Of a stretch of 64,000 nucleotides of DNA, positions 27,191 through 35,283 are shown piece by piece. This DNA comes from Nocardiopsis sp. N85 (lineage in GTDB: Bacteria > Actinomycetota > Actinomycetes > Streptosporangiales > Streptosporangiaceae). The position numbers were made by a program, and so were the translations under genes. Position 1 is the first letter of the stretch, and each line of letters opens with the position of its first letter. A model generated the notes under the pieces. That model saw only the letters and a list, made by a program, of their open reading frames with translations. It searched no databases and was not told the DNA's origin. Where the stretch lies: contig NZ_JARBUT010000012.1 in NCBI RefSeq assembly GCF_028882275.1, positions 154,351-218,350 on the forward strand, read 5' to 3'.

Positions 27191-28048
27191 ATGCTCCAAC
27201 AGCACATCGTCGAGGGTTTCTGGTTCAACGATCGACTGTACGTGTGGGGAATGGACGCCACCCTGCCCCTCGTCACCGATTCCCGTCGCCGTGTGCCGCC
27301 CCACCCTTACGCCCTGCCGCCCGAGGACCTGGGGCGGCGCGTGGACGGGGCGGGAGCGGACACCCCCCGGGTCGCGGTGCTCCACCTGCCCGGATGGCCC
27401 CGGCACCCCATGGCCCCGCCCGGTCTGCTCCCCCCGGGGCGGGTCCCCGCCCAGGTCGCGCCGCCGACCCTGCGCCCGTGGTCGGTGCCGGTACGCGAAC
27501 TCGACCCGGGAGCGGCGTCGGTCCTGCTGTCCCGGGCCGACGCCCCCTGGGCCGGCGGGAGCCTGCGTCACCTGGCCGCGCTCTCCCGGAGCGCGCGCGA
27601 GCACGCCGGGAACGGGTGCGTCGTGCCCTCCATCCGGTACGAGGAGACCGTGCGGGTCCGGTGGCGGCCGGTGCTGGCCCCGGCCGGCTTCTCCTGGTTG
27701 CGGGAGGCGGCGTCGTCGTCACCACCGTCGTTGCGCGCCCACCACCCCCCGGAGTCCGATCCGGACCGTGCGGGGGAGGCGGTCGTCACCGACCTGTTGG
27801 AGTGCCTGTGCGCGCTCACCGACGTCGCGGTCCGTGATCTCCTGGACCATCGTTTCCCCGACCGTCCCGGTGACGGTGACCTCGTCGGGGCCGCCGGGCC
27901 GACACGGGAGTGGTTCGTGCGCGCGCACCGCGCGGCGACCGGGGATCTCCCCTCGGTGACCGCCGCCGCGCCGGTCCTCCCCGGGCGGGGCGTCTCCGTG
28001 CCGACCGCCCCCGGGTGCGCGGCGTACGTATCGGACGGTCGACGATGA
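27191..28048 (+). CDS. SNF2-helicase-associated N-terminal domain, without helicase
   Basis: A 285-residue protein matching the N-terminal domain of actinobacterial SNF2 helicases: EGFWFNDRLYVWGMDATLPL at the start, then a LRPWSVPVRELDPGAA block, SLRHLAALSRSAREHAGNGCVVPS, VRWRPVLAP and a helical VVTDLLECLCALTDVAVRDLL segment. In full-length relatives about 650 residues with the SNF2 ATPase motifs follow. Here the frame ends at TGA and no Walker A or DEAH motif follows in any frame. It overlaps the next gene by ATGA. It is either a free-standing adaptor or a remnant of a helicase gene. Confidence 0.7.
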   Translation: MLQQHIVEGFWFNDRLYVWGMDATLPLVTDSRRRVPPHPYALPPEDLGRRVDGAGADTPRVAVLHLPGWPRHPMAPPGLLPPGRVPAQVAPPTLRPWSVPVRELDPGAASVLLSRADAPWAGGSLRHLAALSRSAREHAGNGCVVPSIRYEETVRVRWRPVLAPAGFSWLREAASSSPPSLRAHHPPESDPDRAGEAVVTDLLECLCALTDVAVRDLLDHRFPDRPGDGDLVGAAGPTREWFVRAHRAATGDLPSVTAAAPVLPGRGVSVPTAPGCAAYVSDGRR

Positions 28049-28764
28049 TCTGGGGATGCGCCCGGACGGTGGCGTCGTGGGGGCCGGTGGAGCGTGTCGA
28101 GACCGGTTGGTTGGACGTGCGCCCCGGGTTGGTCGCGGCCCGGGTGAGCCCGGGTCGGCGTCACCACTGGGTGACCGTGCGTCACGCCTCGCTGCCCGGA
28201 CCGGTGCGAGAGCGGATCCTCGGTTCCGTCGCCGCCGATCACGGTCTGCGCGAGGCGGTGTTGCTCGGGCGGACCCCGGTGGCCCTGGCCGGGGTGTTCG
28301 AGCGGCACCGTGCCGTCCTCTTCCCCCGGCATCCTTCGGCGCTCGACGTGTCCTGCTCGTGTCCTGTCCCGGGGTGCGCCCACGGGCGCGGGGCGGTGAC
28401 GGAGATGGCGCGGGTCTTCGACGCCGACCCGTACCTGTTGTTGACGTGGCGGGGCCTCGAACGGGGGGAGCTGCTGCGCCGGGCGGGCCGTTCCCGGGGT
28501 GCCCTGTCCGTGCGGTCGGGGCCACCGCCGGTGGCGACGTTCTGGGAACGGACGGACCCGCCCCCGGCGTGCCCGGTGTGGTCGGGCGACCCCGGCGATC
28601 ACCGTCCGGCCGGACCGGGCACCGACCGTTGGGCGGGGGCCCAACGGTTCCTGCGCGGCGCGCCCCCGAACGCGTTGCGTGATGGCCGGAAACCCCTCGC
28701 CGTCGGGGATGTCCCGGTGGAACAGCGGGAACGCGAGATCGACAGAGGGGATGAACCTACGTAA
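28045..28764 (+). CDS. SWIM zinc-finger protein
   Basis: A 239-residue protein with a SWIM motif at about residues 111-120 (SCSCPVPGCAHG: CxCx4CxH), followed by the usual helix MARVFDADPYLLLTWRGLERGELL. The N-terminal half (RVETGWLDVRPGLVAARVSPGRRHHWVTV) matches the beta-rich region of SWIM proteins that accompany SNF2 helicases in actinobacteria. SWIM fingers bind nucleic acid or protein. The gene starts within the stop of the SNF2-associated gene (ATGA), so the two proteins are made together and probably form a complex. Confidence 0.85.
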   Translation: MIWGCARTVASWGPVERVETGWLDVRPGLVAARVSPGRRHHWVTVRHASLPGPVRERILGSVAADHGLREAVLLGRTPVALAGVFERHRAVLFPRHPSALDVSCSCPVPGCAHGRGAVTEMARVFDADPYLLLTWRGLERGELLRRAGRSRGALSVRSGPPPVATFWERTDPPPACPVWSGDPGDHRPAGPGTDRWAGAQRFLRGAPPNALRDGRKPLAVGDVPVEQREREIDRGDEPT

Positions 28765-28850
28765 AAAGTCACTCACGGTGACGTTTTCGGCGTCTTGGGA
28801 GGCGCGGCGAACGCACACGTCTCCCCCTTCGATCATGTTGAATGTCGACC

Positions 28851-29336
28851 ATGATCGTGCGTCGAGTACTTCCCGATGAGATGAGCGCCGTCAGCGAGCT
28901 GCGGGTGATCGCCTACACGGCCGACGGACTGTTGGATGTCAACCCGGACTACGTCGAGACGTTGCGGCTCTTGGGCGCCGACGGCCACGGCGAGGTCCTC
29001 GTGGCCGAGGACGACGGTCGTCTGTTGGGGACGATCATGTTCGAACCCTGGTCACCGCAGAGCGAGGTGGCCCGGGGCGCGGACGAGGCGGAGGTACGGG
29101 CGTTCGCGGTGGCGCCCGAGGCGCGAGGCCGGGGTGTGGGGCGCGCGTTGGTGAACGCGCTGGTGGAACGGGCCCGTGAGGAGGGAGTCTCCCGGCTGCT
29201 GCTGTCCACGCAACCGCAGATGCTCTCCGCCCAGTACGTGTACCGGGCCCGCGGGTTCGTCCCGGTTCCCGAGCGCGACTGGTCGCCCCTGCCCGACGTC
29301 GTGTTGTCGACCTACGAGTTGGTGCTCAAGGACTGA
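28851..29336 (+). CDS. GNAT-family N-acetyltransferase
   Basis: A 161-residue acyl-CoA transferase with the GNAT core. The motif A acetyl-CoA pyrophosphate loop is VAPEARGRGVGRALVNALVERAREEG (Q/RxxGxG/A form), preceded by the beta strand EVRAFAVAPE and followed by QYVYRARGFVPVPERDW. It probably acetylates an amine of a small molecule or protein; the substrate is unknown. I chose ATG 28851 (MIVRRVLPDE), with TTGAAT 7 bases upstream suggesting a leaderless start; an in-frame ATG lies 9 bases earlier. Confidence 0.9.
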   Translation: MIVRRVLPDEMSAVSELRVIAYTADGLLDVNPDYVETLRLLGADGHGEVLVAEDDGRLLGTIMFEPWSPQSEVARGADEAEVRAFAVAPEARGRGVGRALVNALVERAREEGVSRLLLSTQPQMLSAQYVYRARGFVPVPERDWSPLPDVVLSTYELVLKD

Positions 29337-29446
29337 ACGCCGTGGGGGCCGTGGCGGGGCCGGTCCCCGCCGCGTCCGCGTTCGCCGTGGAACCGCCGAC
29401 GTGAGGCGGCCGCGTGCGCGGAACCGTCCCGTGGCGGGCGGTCGGG

Positions 29447-29464
29447 CTTTCCTCCTTCGGAAGG
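29447..29464. terminator. Possible weak hairpin between convergent genes
   Basis: CTTTCC and GGAAGG can pair (one T.G) around TCCTTC. It sits between the stops of the GNAT gene and the unknown gene at 29526. Confidence 0.35.
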
Positions 29465-29525
29465 GGGAGGGAGGTCGTGTCCCGTCCGCGTTCGTTCCGG
29501 TGTCGTGTGCGTCGCGGTGCCGTGT

Positions 29526-31109
29526 TCACACCGAGCGCGCCCGGCGGGCCGCCCGGGCCAGGGCCAGCCCCAGTTCCCCGTCGGCCAGGCGGTCCAGGAC
29601 CGTGTCGGCGGCCGGGTGGTCGGACGACCGTACGGAACGGATGAAGTGTTCGGCGTGGGGGGACAACCGTTCGCGGTCCCGGACGGGCAGCGGCAGGCCC
29701 GCCTCCACCAGCACGGCGTAGTCGTCCAGCAGGGCCCACGCCGTGGGACGTGAGGTCGGTGGTTCCTCACCGGTCGCACGCAGGCGCCGTACCCATCCGC
29801 CGAGCACGGGGTGGTCCAGGTGGGGGCGCAGGGTCGTCTCCGGATCGACCCCCAGCCGGGCGAGCAGTTCGGTGACGTTCCTGCGGCGGTGCCAGGCCCC
29901 GGGGGCGGTGGAGGCCTCCAGCAGGGCGCCGGCGGCGGTGTCGGGATCCCGCCCCTCGATCCACCTGTGCAGGAGGTCCCCGGTGTCCGTCGGACGCCCC
30001 TCCTCGATCAGGGAGAGCACCTCGTGGGCGTCCATGTCGGTGATCGCCCGGGTCACCCGCACCGGGACGCCGACCCGTCGGAGCCGGCGCACCACGCAGT
30101 GGTCGCCCAAGCGGCCGATCCGGAATCCTCCGTCGGTCCGGTGGACCGCCTTGAGGTCGGCCAGGAGTTCCAGGGCGACGCGCACCCGCTCTTCGTCGAT
30201 CCCGTCCCTGCCCCGGTAGGCGGCGGTGATCTGGCGGGGGGTGCGCTCCCGGCCCATGAGGAACAGATCGGTGAGCGTCAACAGGGCGATGGTGCCGTGT
30301 TCGGCCGTCATCGCGGGCAGCGCGTCGGCCCAGGCGTCGGCGACCGCTCCGGGGACACCGGCCGACCAGGCGTAGGCGGCGCGTCCGGCCAGGACCCGGG
30401 TGTAGGTGGTGCGCAGCAGACGCGCGGAGCGGGCGACGGAGAACAGGTGGTCGATCTCGGCCGGTGACGCCTCCAGGTGGGCCGCGGCGGCCGGCACGTC
30501 CTCGGCGCACAGCGCGTCGCGGCCCTCGGAATCGGGGCGCAGCAGCCGGCCCCGATCGACCCAGACGGTCAGCCGGGCGGCATCGGCCAGCGTGCGGCAC
30601 TGACGTGCGGCGTCGTCCAGATCGCTCGGTTCGGCGGGGGCGACCGGTCGCGGCGGTGTGCCGTCGAGCCGGTCCAGGAGCGGTTCGGCGCCCGCGGGGG
30701 CGGGGGCGGGCTCGCGGTCCCCTCCCACGGTCAGGTCGACCTCCTCGATGGCGGACCGGAGGCGGCGAGGGCTCTCGTCCGAGACCAGACCGCCCTGGTC
30801 CACCAGGTGATCGCACCAGGCCAGCCAGGTGGAGCGGAGCACAGCGGTGTCGCGGAGCGCACCGGGGTGGCGGCGGCCGTCGGGGCGCGCGCCGGCGCGC
30901 ACGACGCGGGCGACCTCGTGCACGTCGTCCACGTACCAGTCCCCGGGCTCGGGCGCGCCGAGCTCCAGGTGCGCGGTGAGCAGCAGGGCCAGAGCGTCGG
31001 CGTCCGGTACGGGACCGGTGCCGGCGTCCCGCGCCCAATCGAGGCATCCCCGCACAGCGGAGGCGATGCCCTGCGTCACCGTCTCCCCACCGAAAGTCGT
31101 GGTACTCAC
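29526..31109 (-). CDS. Large unknown protein with winged-helix-like centre
   Basis: A 527-residue soluble protein. Two helical segments are separated by a Pro/Ala-rich linker (about 128-165). The centre (ALLTLTDLFLMGRERTPRQITAAYRGRDGIDEERVRVALELLADLKAVHRTDGGFRIGRLGD) looks like a winged-helix unit, and the C-terminal third is helical (TELLARLGVDPETTLRPHLDHP). No enzyme motif is recognised. The GTG start is supported by TACCCT 6 bases upstream, typical of a leaderless transcript. It may work with the neighbouring SWIM or PD-(D/E)XK-like genes, but only proximity suggests this. Confidence 0.7.
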   Translation of the reverse strand: MSTTTFGGETVTQGIASAVRGCLDWARDAGTGPVPDADALALLLTAHLELGAPEPGDWYVDDVHEVARVVRAGARPDGRRHPGALRDTAVLRSTWLAWCDHLVDQGGLVSDESPRRLRSAIEEVDLTVGGDREPAPAPAGAEPLLDRLDGTPPRPVAPAEPSDLDDAARQCRTLADAARLTVWVDRGRLLRPDSEGRDALCAEDVPAAAAHLEASPAEIDHLFSVARSARLLRTTYTRVLAGRAAYAWSAGVPGAVADAWADALPAMTAEHGTIALLTLTDLFLMGRERTPRQITAAYRGRDGIDEERVRVALELLADLKAVHRTDGGFRIGRLGDHCVVRRLRRVGVPVRVTRAITDMDAHEVLSLIEEGRPTDTGDLLHRWIEGRDPDTAAGALLEASTAPGAWHRRRNVTELLARLGVDPETTLRPHLDHPVLGGWVRRLRATGEEPPTSRPTAWALLDDYAVLVEAGLPLPVRDRERLSPHAEHFIRSVRSSDHPAADTVLDRLADGELGLALARAARRARSV

Positions 31110-31185
31110 GGTTTCAGGGTAACCGCGCCCCTCACCGCCGGAGACGGGAACGCCGAAATCGCGTCGGAGCCCCACCCCGAGACGG

Positions 31186-32367
31186 TCAACCGGCCATCGA
31201 GAAGTCCGGATCGGCGCTCACCCCCAGCCCGTCGACATGGGAGGCGATCCGTTCCACCGCCGCCCCGTACACCTCCCGGTCCACCTTCGACAGGCCGGGG
31301 GAGGCCAGCGCGTCGGCCAGGTCCACCACGCGCAACGGGTCCAGGGCGACCCAGGTGGGCACCATCTCCAGGGCGGTCGATTCCCATACGCCGGGTTCGA
31401 CCTCGGTGAACTCCGCCTTCGCCAGGACCCCCTCGCGGCGCGAGTCGATGGGCGGCGAGGACTGGCCGGAGACCTGGTTGCCCAGGCCGTACACCACCCA
31501 TTCACCGTCGACGCGCTCCACCGACTGCACCACGTGCGCGTGGTGCCCCAGGATCAGGTCGATGTCGGGTGAACCGACCAGCCGGGACAGTTCGCGCTGG
31601 TCGGCGTCGGCCTGGTGCATGTGCTCGGTGCCCCAGTGCATCGACAGCACCACGATCCGAGCGCCGCGTTCCCGGGCCAGGGCGGCCTCGGCGAGGATGG
31701 CCTCCTCGTCGATGAGGTCGGCCATCCACTCCTTGCCCTCGGGGGGCAGGAAGCCGTTGAAGCCGTAGGTGTAGGACAGGTGCGCCACCGGCACGGGGTC
31801 GCCCCCGTCGGCCGAGGCCACCTCGTAGATCGTCGGCAGGGCGGCCTCCTCCTCGGTGCGGGCGCTGCCGGCCGCGCCCAACCCGGCCTCCTCCATGGCG
31901 TCCAGGGTGCGGACGACCCCGGCCTCTCCGCCGTCCAAGGTGTGGTTGGAGGCGGTCGAGCAGCCGTCGTAACCGGACTCGGCCAGCCCTCGGGCGACCT
32001 GTGGGGGCGCGGCGAACACCGGGTAACCGGTGAAGGGCCCCTCCTCCGGCGCCAAGGGGACCTCCAGATGGCACAGGGCCAGGTCGGCCTCGTTCAGGGT
32101 GGGGGCGATCCCGGCGAAGAGGGGTGCGAAGTCGAACTCCCCCTCCCCGTTCCGGCGGGCCTCCTCCCAGACCGAGGAGTGGACCAGCACGTCACCGCCG
32201 CCGATCACGCTCAGCGTGCGGGGGACGTGCGGGGAAGGGCTGGGCGGACCCGCGGTGGTGGTGTGCTCGACCTCGGGAACGGAGCACCCCGCCAGGGCCG
32301 CCACGAGCAGCAACGACGGGGTGCAGAGACGGACGACGGCGCGGTGGGCGGGCCGGGATGCGGTCAT
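31186..32367 (-). CDS. CapA-family lipoprotein (metallophosphatase-like)
   Basis: A 393-residue exported lipoprotein. The signal peptide ends at the lipobox LAGC with C28 as the acylated residue. A short linker (about 29-48) is followed by the CapA fold with GGGDVLVHSSVW, DLALCHLEVPL, CSTASNHTLDGGE, VVLSMHWGTEH and LILGHHAHVVQ, the metal-binding landmarks of the family. CapA proteins act in poly-gamma-glutamate or other envelope polymer metabolism; in actinomycetes the substrate is usually unknown. TACCGT lies 6 bases before the ATG, indicating a leaderless transcript. It is divergent from the radical SAM gene. Confidence 0.9.
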   Translation of the reverse strand: MTASRPAHRAVVRLCTPSLLLVAALAGCSVPEVEHTTTAGPPSPSPHVPRTLSVIGGGDVLVHSSVWEEARRNGEGEFDFAPLFAGIAPTLNEADLALCHLEVPLAPEEGPFTGYPVFAAPPQVARGLAESGYDGCSTASNHTLDGGEAGVVRTLDAMEEAGLGAAGSARTEEEAALPTIYEVASADGGDPVPVAHLSYTYGFNGFLPPEGKEWMADLIDEEAILAEAALARERGARIVVLSMHWGTEHMHQADADQRELSRLVGSPDIDLILGHHAHVVQSVERVDGEWVVYGLGNQVSGQSSPPIDSRREGVLAKAEFTEVEPGVWESTALEMVPTWVALDPLRVVDLADALASPGLSKVDREVYGAAVERIASHVDGLGVSADPDFSMAG

Positions 32368-32647
32368 CGTTCCACGGTAGGAACGGCACGGGTGAGCGAT
32401 GGGAACCGATGGGTGTGTGGTCGGTCGAGGAAAGGAAAAGAATCGAACGTGATGAAACCGTTCCCACGAACATCGGGCGGCGTCGTTCTCGCGTTCGTGA
32501 TCGTCGCCGGTGAACGCGCTCCGGGCCGCCCCCGGAGGAAGGGACCGTCCGAGAGCAAGGTTTGACCCCGCTCGCATAAGAGCACATAGGGAAGGGAATC
32601 GGTCCTATTCCCCCTTTTTGTGTGCTTTCGTCCCAGGAGGGCGCCGC

Positions 32648-33874
32648 GTGACCGACGACCCTGTCACGACAGCCCGTCCCCACCAGGCGGAATGGCCCGC
32701 CGGACTCGACGTGGAGGAACTGCTCGCCCAGGGATGGCGTCCCACCCCTTTTCGCCAGTTCGTCCTCAAGATCCACAGCCGTTGCAACCTGGCCTGCGAT
32801 TACTGCTACATGTACGAAATGGCGGACCAGGGCTGGCGACGCCAACCGCGCCGAATGGCCCGATCGATCGTCGACCGCGTCGCCGAACGGATCGCCGAGC
32901 ACGCCCGGACCCACGACCGTTCCCGGGTGGACGTCATCCTCCACGGCGGCGAGCCCCTGCTGGCCGGGGCGGACCACATCCGCTATGTCGCCGACGCCCT
33001 CCGCAAGACCTGCGAACCCGACGTCCACGTCTCCCTGCGCGTGCAGACCAACGGTGTCCTCGTCGACGACGCCTTCCTCGACCTGTTCGACGAACTGGGC
33101 GTGCGGGTCGGGGTGAGCGTCGACGGTGCCGAAGAGGACCACGACCGCCACCGGCGCCGTGCCAACGGACGCGGCACCCACGCCGAGGTCCGGGCCGCCC
33201 TCGACCGCCTCACCCGCCGTCACCGGCATCTGCTGTCCGGGCTGTTGGCCACCGTCGACCTGGAATCCGACCCCGTGACCACCTATGAGGCGCTGCTGGA
33301 GTTCGACCCGCCCGGCGTCGACTTCCTCCTCCCGCACGGTACCTGGGACGCACCGCCACCGGGCCTGACCGGGGAGGGCACCCCCTACGGCGACTGGCTG
33401 ACCGCCGTGTTCGACCGCTGGTACGGGGCGCCCGTGCGGGAGACCGACATCCGTATGTTCACCGAGATCATCCGGCTGGTCCTGGGCTCCCCCTCGCGCA
33501 CCGAGTCCGTGGGGCTCTCCCCGGCCGCCATGGTGGTGATCGAGACCGACGGATCGGTCGAACAGGTCGACAGCCTCAAGGCCGTGGCCGAGGGCGCCGC
33601 CGGCACGCCCTTCCACATCCTCACCCACCCCTTCACCGAGGCCCTGTACACGCCCGGCATCGTCGCCCGGCAGATCGGACTGCGGGCGCTGAGCGACACC
33701 TGCGTCGCGTGCCCTCTGGTCCGGGTGTGCGGGGGCGGCCTCTATCCGCACCGCCACCGGAGGGGCACGGGGTTTCGCAACCCGTCCGTGTACTGCGCCG
33801 ACCTGGCCCGGCTCATCACCCATGTCCACCAGACCGTGGCCGCCGACGTGGCCCGCATCCGGGAAGAACACTGA
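32648..33874 (+). CDS. fxsB: Radical SAM/SPASM peptide-maturase, FxsB family
   Basis: A 408-residue radical SAM enzyme. The CX3CX2C cluster motif is C46-C50-C53 (RCNLACDYCYMYE). GGEP lies near residue 104 and the SAM-contacting strand VQTNGVLVD follows. The C-terminal SPASM-type cysteines are C352, C355, C361 and C383 (CVACPLVRVCGGGLYPHR then NPSVYC). FxsB-type enzymes install cyclophane crosslinks in FxSxx-type precursor peptides; this is established for related three-residue cyclophane synthases and inferred here. GTG 32648 follows AGGAGG. The next gene begins at the base after its stop, so the pair is one transcription unit. The candidate substrate is the peptide at 38064. Confidence 0.9.
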   Translation: MTDDPVTTARPHQAEWPAGLDVEELLAQGWRPTPFRQFVLKIHSRCNLACDYCYMYEMADQGWRRQPRRMARSIVDRVAERIAEHARTHDRSRVDVILHGGEPLLAGADHIRYVADALRKTCEPDVHVSLRVQTNGVLVDDAFLDLFDELGVRVGVSVDGAEEDHDRHRRRANGRGTHAEVRAALDRLTRRHRHLLSGLLATVDLESDPVTTYEALLEFDPPGVDFLLPHGTWDAPPPGLTGEGTPYGDWLTAVFDRWYGAPVRETDIRMFTEIIRLVLGSPSRTESVGLSPAAMVVIETDGSVEQVDSLKAVAEGAAGTPFHILTHPFTEALYTPGIVARQIGLRALSDTCVACPLVRVCGGGLYPHRHRRGTGFRNPSVYCADLARLITHVHQTVAADVARIREEH

Positions 33875-35197
33875 ATGCCCACCACCCCCGCCACCGTTCC
33901 CGACGAGGTGTTCGACGCCCTGGCCGTGGGAGGAGGGGGGACCAAGGCCACCGCGCACCTGCGCGCAGCCCAGTACGGCAAGCACCTGCTGCTGGTGCGC
34001 CGGGTGCTGGACGCGGCCAGGGAGGCGGGCCACCCCGACACGGGCCATGCCGAAGAGGCGTGGTGGGCCCTGATCGCCGCGCAGGAGACGGACCCCGCTG
34101 CGGTCGCGGTCACCCTGCGCCACCCCACGGTCGGGGTGTGGGCCCGGCGCACGGTGCTGGCCCTGGAAGGGCGGCGCCGCGATGACCCCCGTGTCTCGGT
34201 CCTGGCGTCCCTGGCGGCCGCCGCCGCGCTGCGGGCCGGGACGACGCTGCGGATCGAGGTCCCCCCGGACGGTCCCACGGCCCCGCTCGTGTCCCTGGGC
34301 CGGGCCGTGGTCGGCGGCGAGACCGGAGCGGTGGCCGAGGTCGCCGACGGCCGGGCGGTCCTGGCCACGCGGGACAGGGAGGTGGCGGTGCCCGCCGATC
34401 CGCACCGGGACGGCCCCGGCTGGCAGGCGCTGCGCCGGATGGAGGCCGAACACGCGGGATACCGCTTGGCCCTGCTCTTGGACGACCAGGATCCCGACCG
34501 CATGCCCGGGGCCGACATCGTCGCCCGCCGTCTGACCGGACCGGAGGTCGACCACTGGCGTGCCGTGTTGTGGAAGGCGTGGGAGATCCTGGTGGAGGAC
34601 CACTGGACGATCGCGGAGGAGACGGTCGACACCGTCCTCACCCTCACCCCCACCCGGACCGCGGACGGCGCGCACACCAGCGCGACCGCCCGGCACGCGT
34701 TCGGGAACCTGGGGCTGTCCACCCCACCCGAACCGGTGGCGTTGGCGCTCACCTTCGCCCACGAGGTGCAGCACGCCAAAATGACCGCGCTGTGGGACCT
34801 GGTCCCGCTCACCCTGCCCGACGACGGCAGCCGTTACTACGCGCCCTGGCGGCCCGACCCGCGACCCGCGGCCGGACTGTTCCAGGGGGTGTACGCCCAC
34901 TTGGGCGTGGCCGGTTTCTGGCGGCGGCACCGGCACACCGCGGCCGGGGCGCGGTCGGAGCGGGCCCACGCCGACTTCGCGCACTGGCGGCGTTCCACCC
35001 TGGACGCCGCCCGGGTGCTGGCGGGGTCGGGCCGGCTCACCCCGGAGGGGGAACGGTTTCTCACGGCCACCAACCGCACCCTGGAGGCCTGGCAGGACGA
35101 GCCGGTGCCGACGGCTGCCGCGAAGGCCGCCGACCGGGCCGCCCGGGAGCACCTGGCCCGATGGCTGGAGCGCAACGGCGACCGTTCGGGGGCCTGA
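33875..35197 (+). CDS. HExxH peptide beta-hydroxylase-like protein (aKG-HExxH type)
   Basis: A 440-residue protein of the HEXXH family paired with FxsB-type enzymes. HEVQH at residues 296-300 supplies two metal ligands, and H342 in QGVYAHLGVAGFW is the probable third. Fused radical SAM/aKG-HExxH proteins have been reported to form cyclophanes and then beta-hydroxylate residues with 2-oxoglutarate; by analogy this would act after the radical SAM enzyme. Here the two activities are on separate polypeptides whose genes abut with zero spacing. Lower-confidence alternative: an inactive scaffold. It ends in a shared terminator with the TPR gene. Confidence 0.82.
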   Translation: MPTTPATVPDEVFDALAVGGGGTKATAHLRAAQYGKHLLLVRRVLDAAREAGHPDTGHAEEAWWALIAAQETDPAAVAVTLRHPTVGVWARRTVLALEGRRRDDPRVSVLASLAAAAALRAGTTLRIEVPPDGPTAPLVSLGRAVVGGETGAVAEVADGRAVLATRDREVAVPADPHRDGPGWQALRRMEAEHAGYRLALLLDDQDPDRMPGADIVARRLTGPEVDHWRAVLWKAWEILVEDHWTIAEETVDTVLTLTPTRTADGAHTSATARHAFGNLGLSTPPEPVALALTFAHEVQHAKMTALWDLVPLTLPDDGSRYYAPWRPDPRPAAGLFQGVYAHLGVAGFWRRHRHTAAGARSERAHADFAHWRRSTLDAARVLAGSGRLTPEGERFLTATNRTLEAWQDEPVPTAAAKAADRAAREHLARWLERNGDRSGA

Positions 35198-35215
35198 CCG
35201 GTTCGTACCCCTCCA

Positions 35216-35244
35216 CGCCGGCTTCTCTCCATGAAAAGCCGGCG
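35216..35244. terminator. Bidirectional terminator, HExxH gene and TPR gene
   Basis: A 9-bp perfect stem CGCCGGCTT/AAGCCGGCG with an 11-base loop lies between the stops of the convergent genes at 35197 and 35284. Confidence 0.75.
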
Positions 35245-35283
35245 ACCTTCTCCCTCTCCTCGGGGCGGGGCCCCGGCGCACGG

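Noticed and set aside
8443..29464. The TCC-TTCG-rich hairpins at 8443 and 29447 as a dispersed repeat family
   Set aside because: They share only a short CCTCCTTCGG core; each is better explained as a separate terminator-like hairpin.
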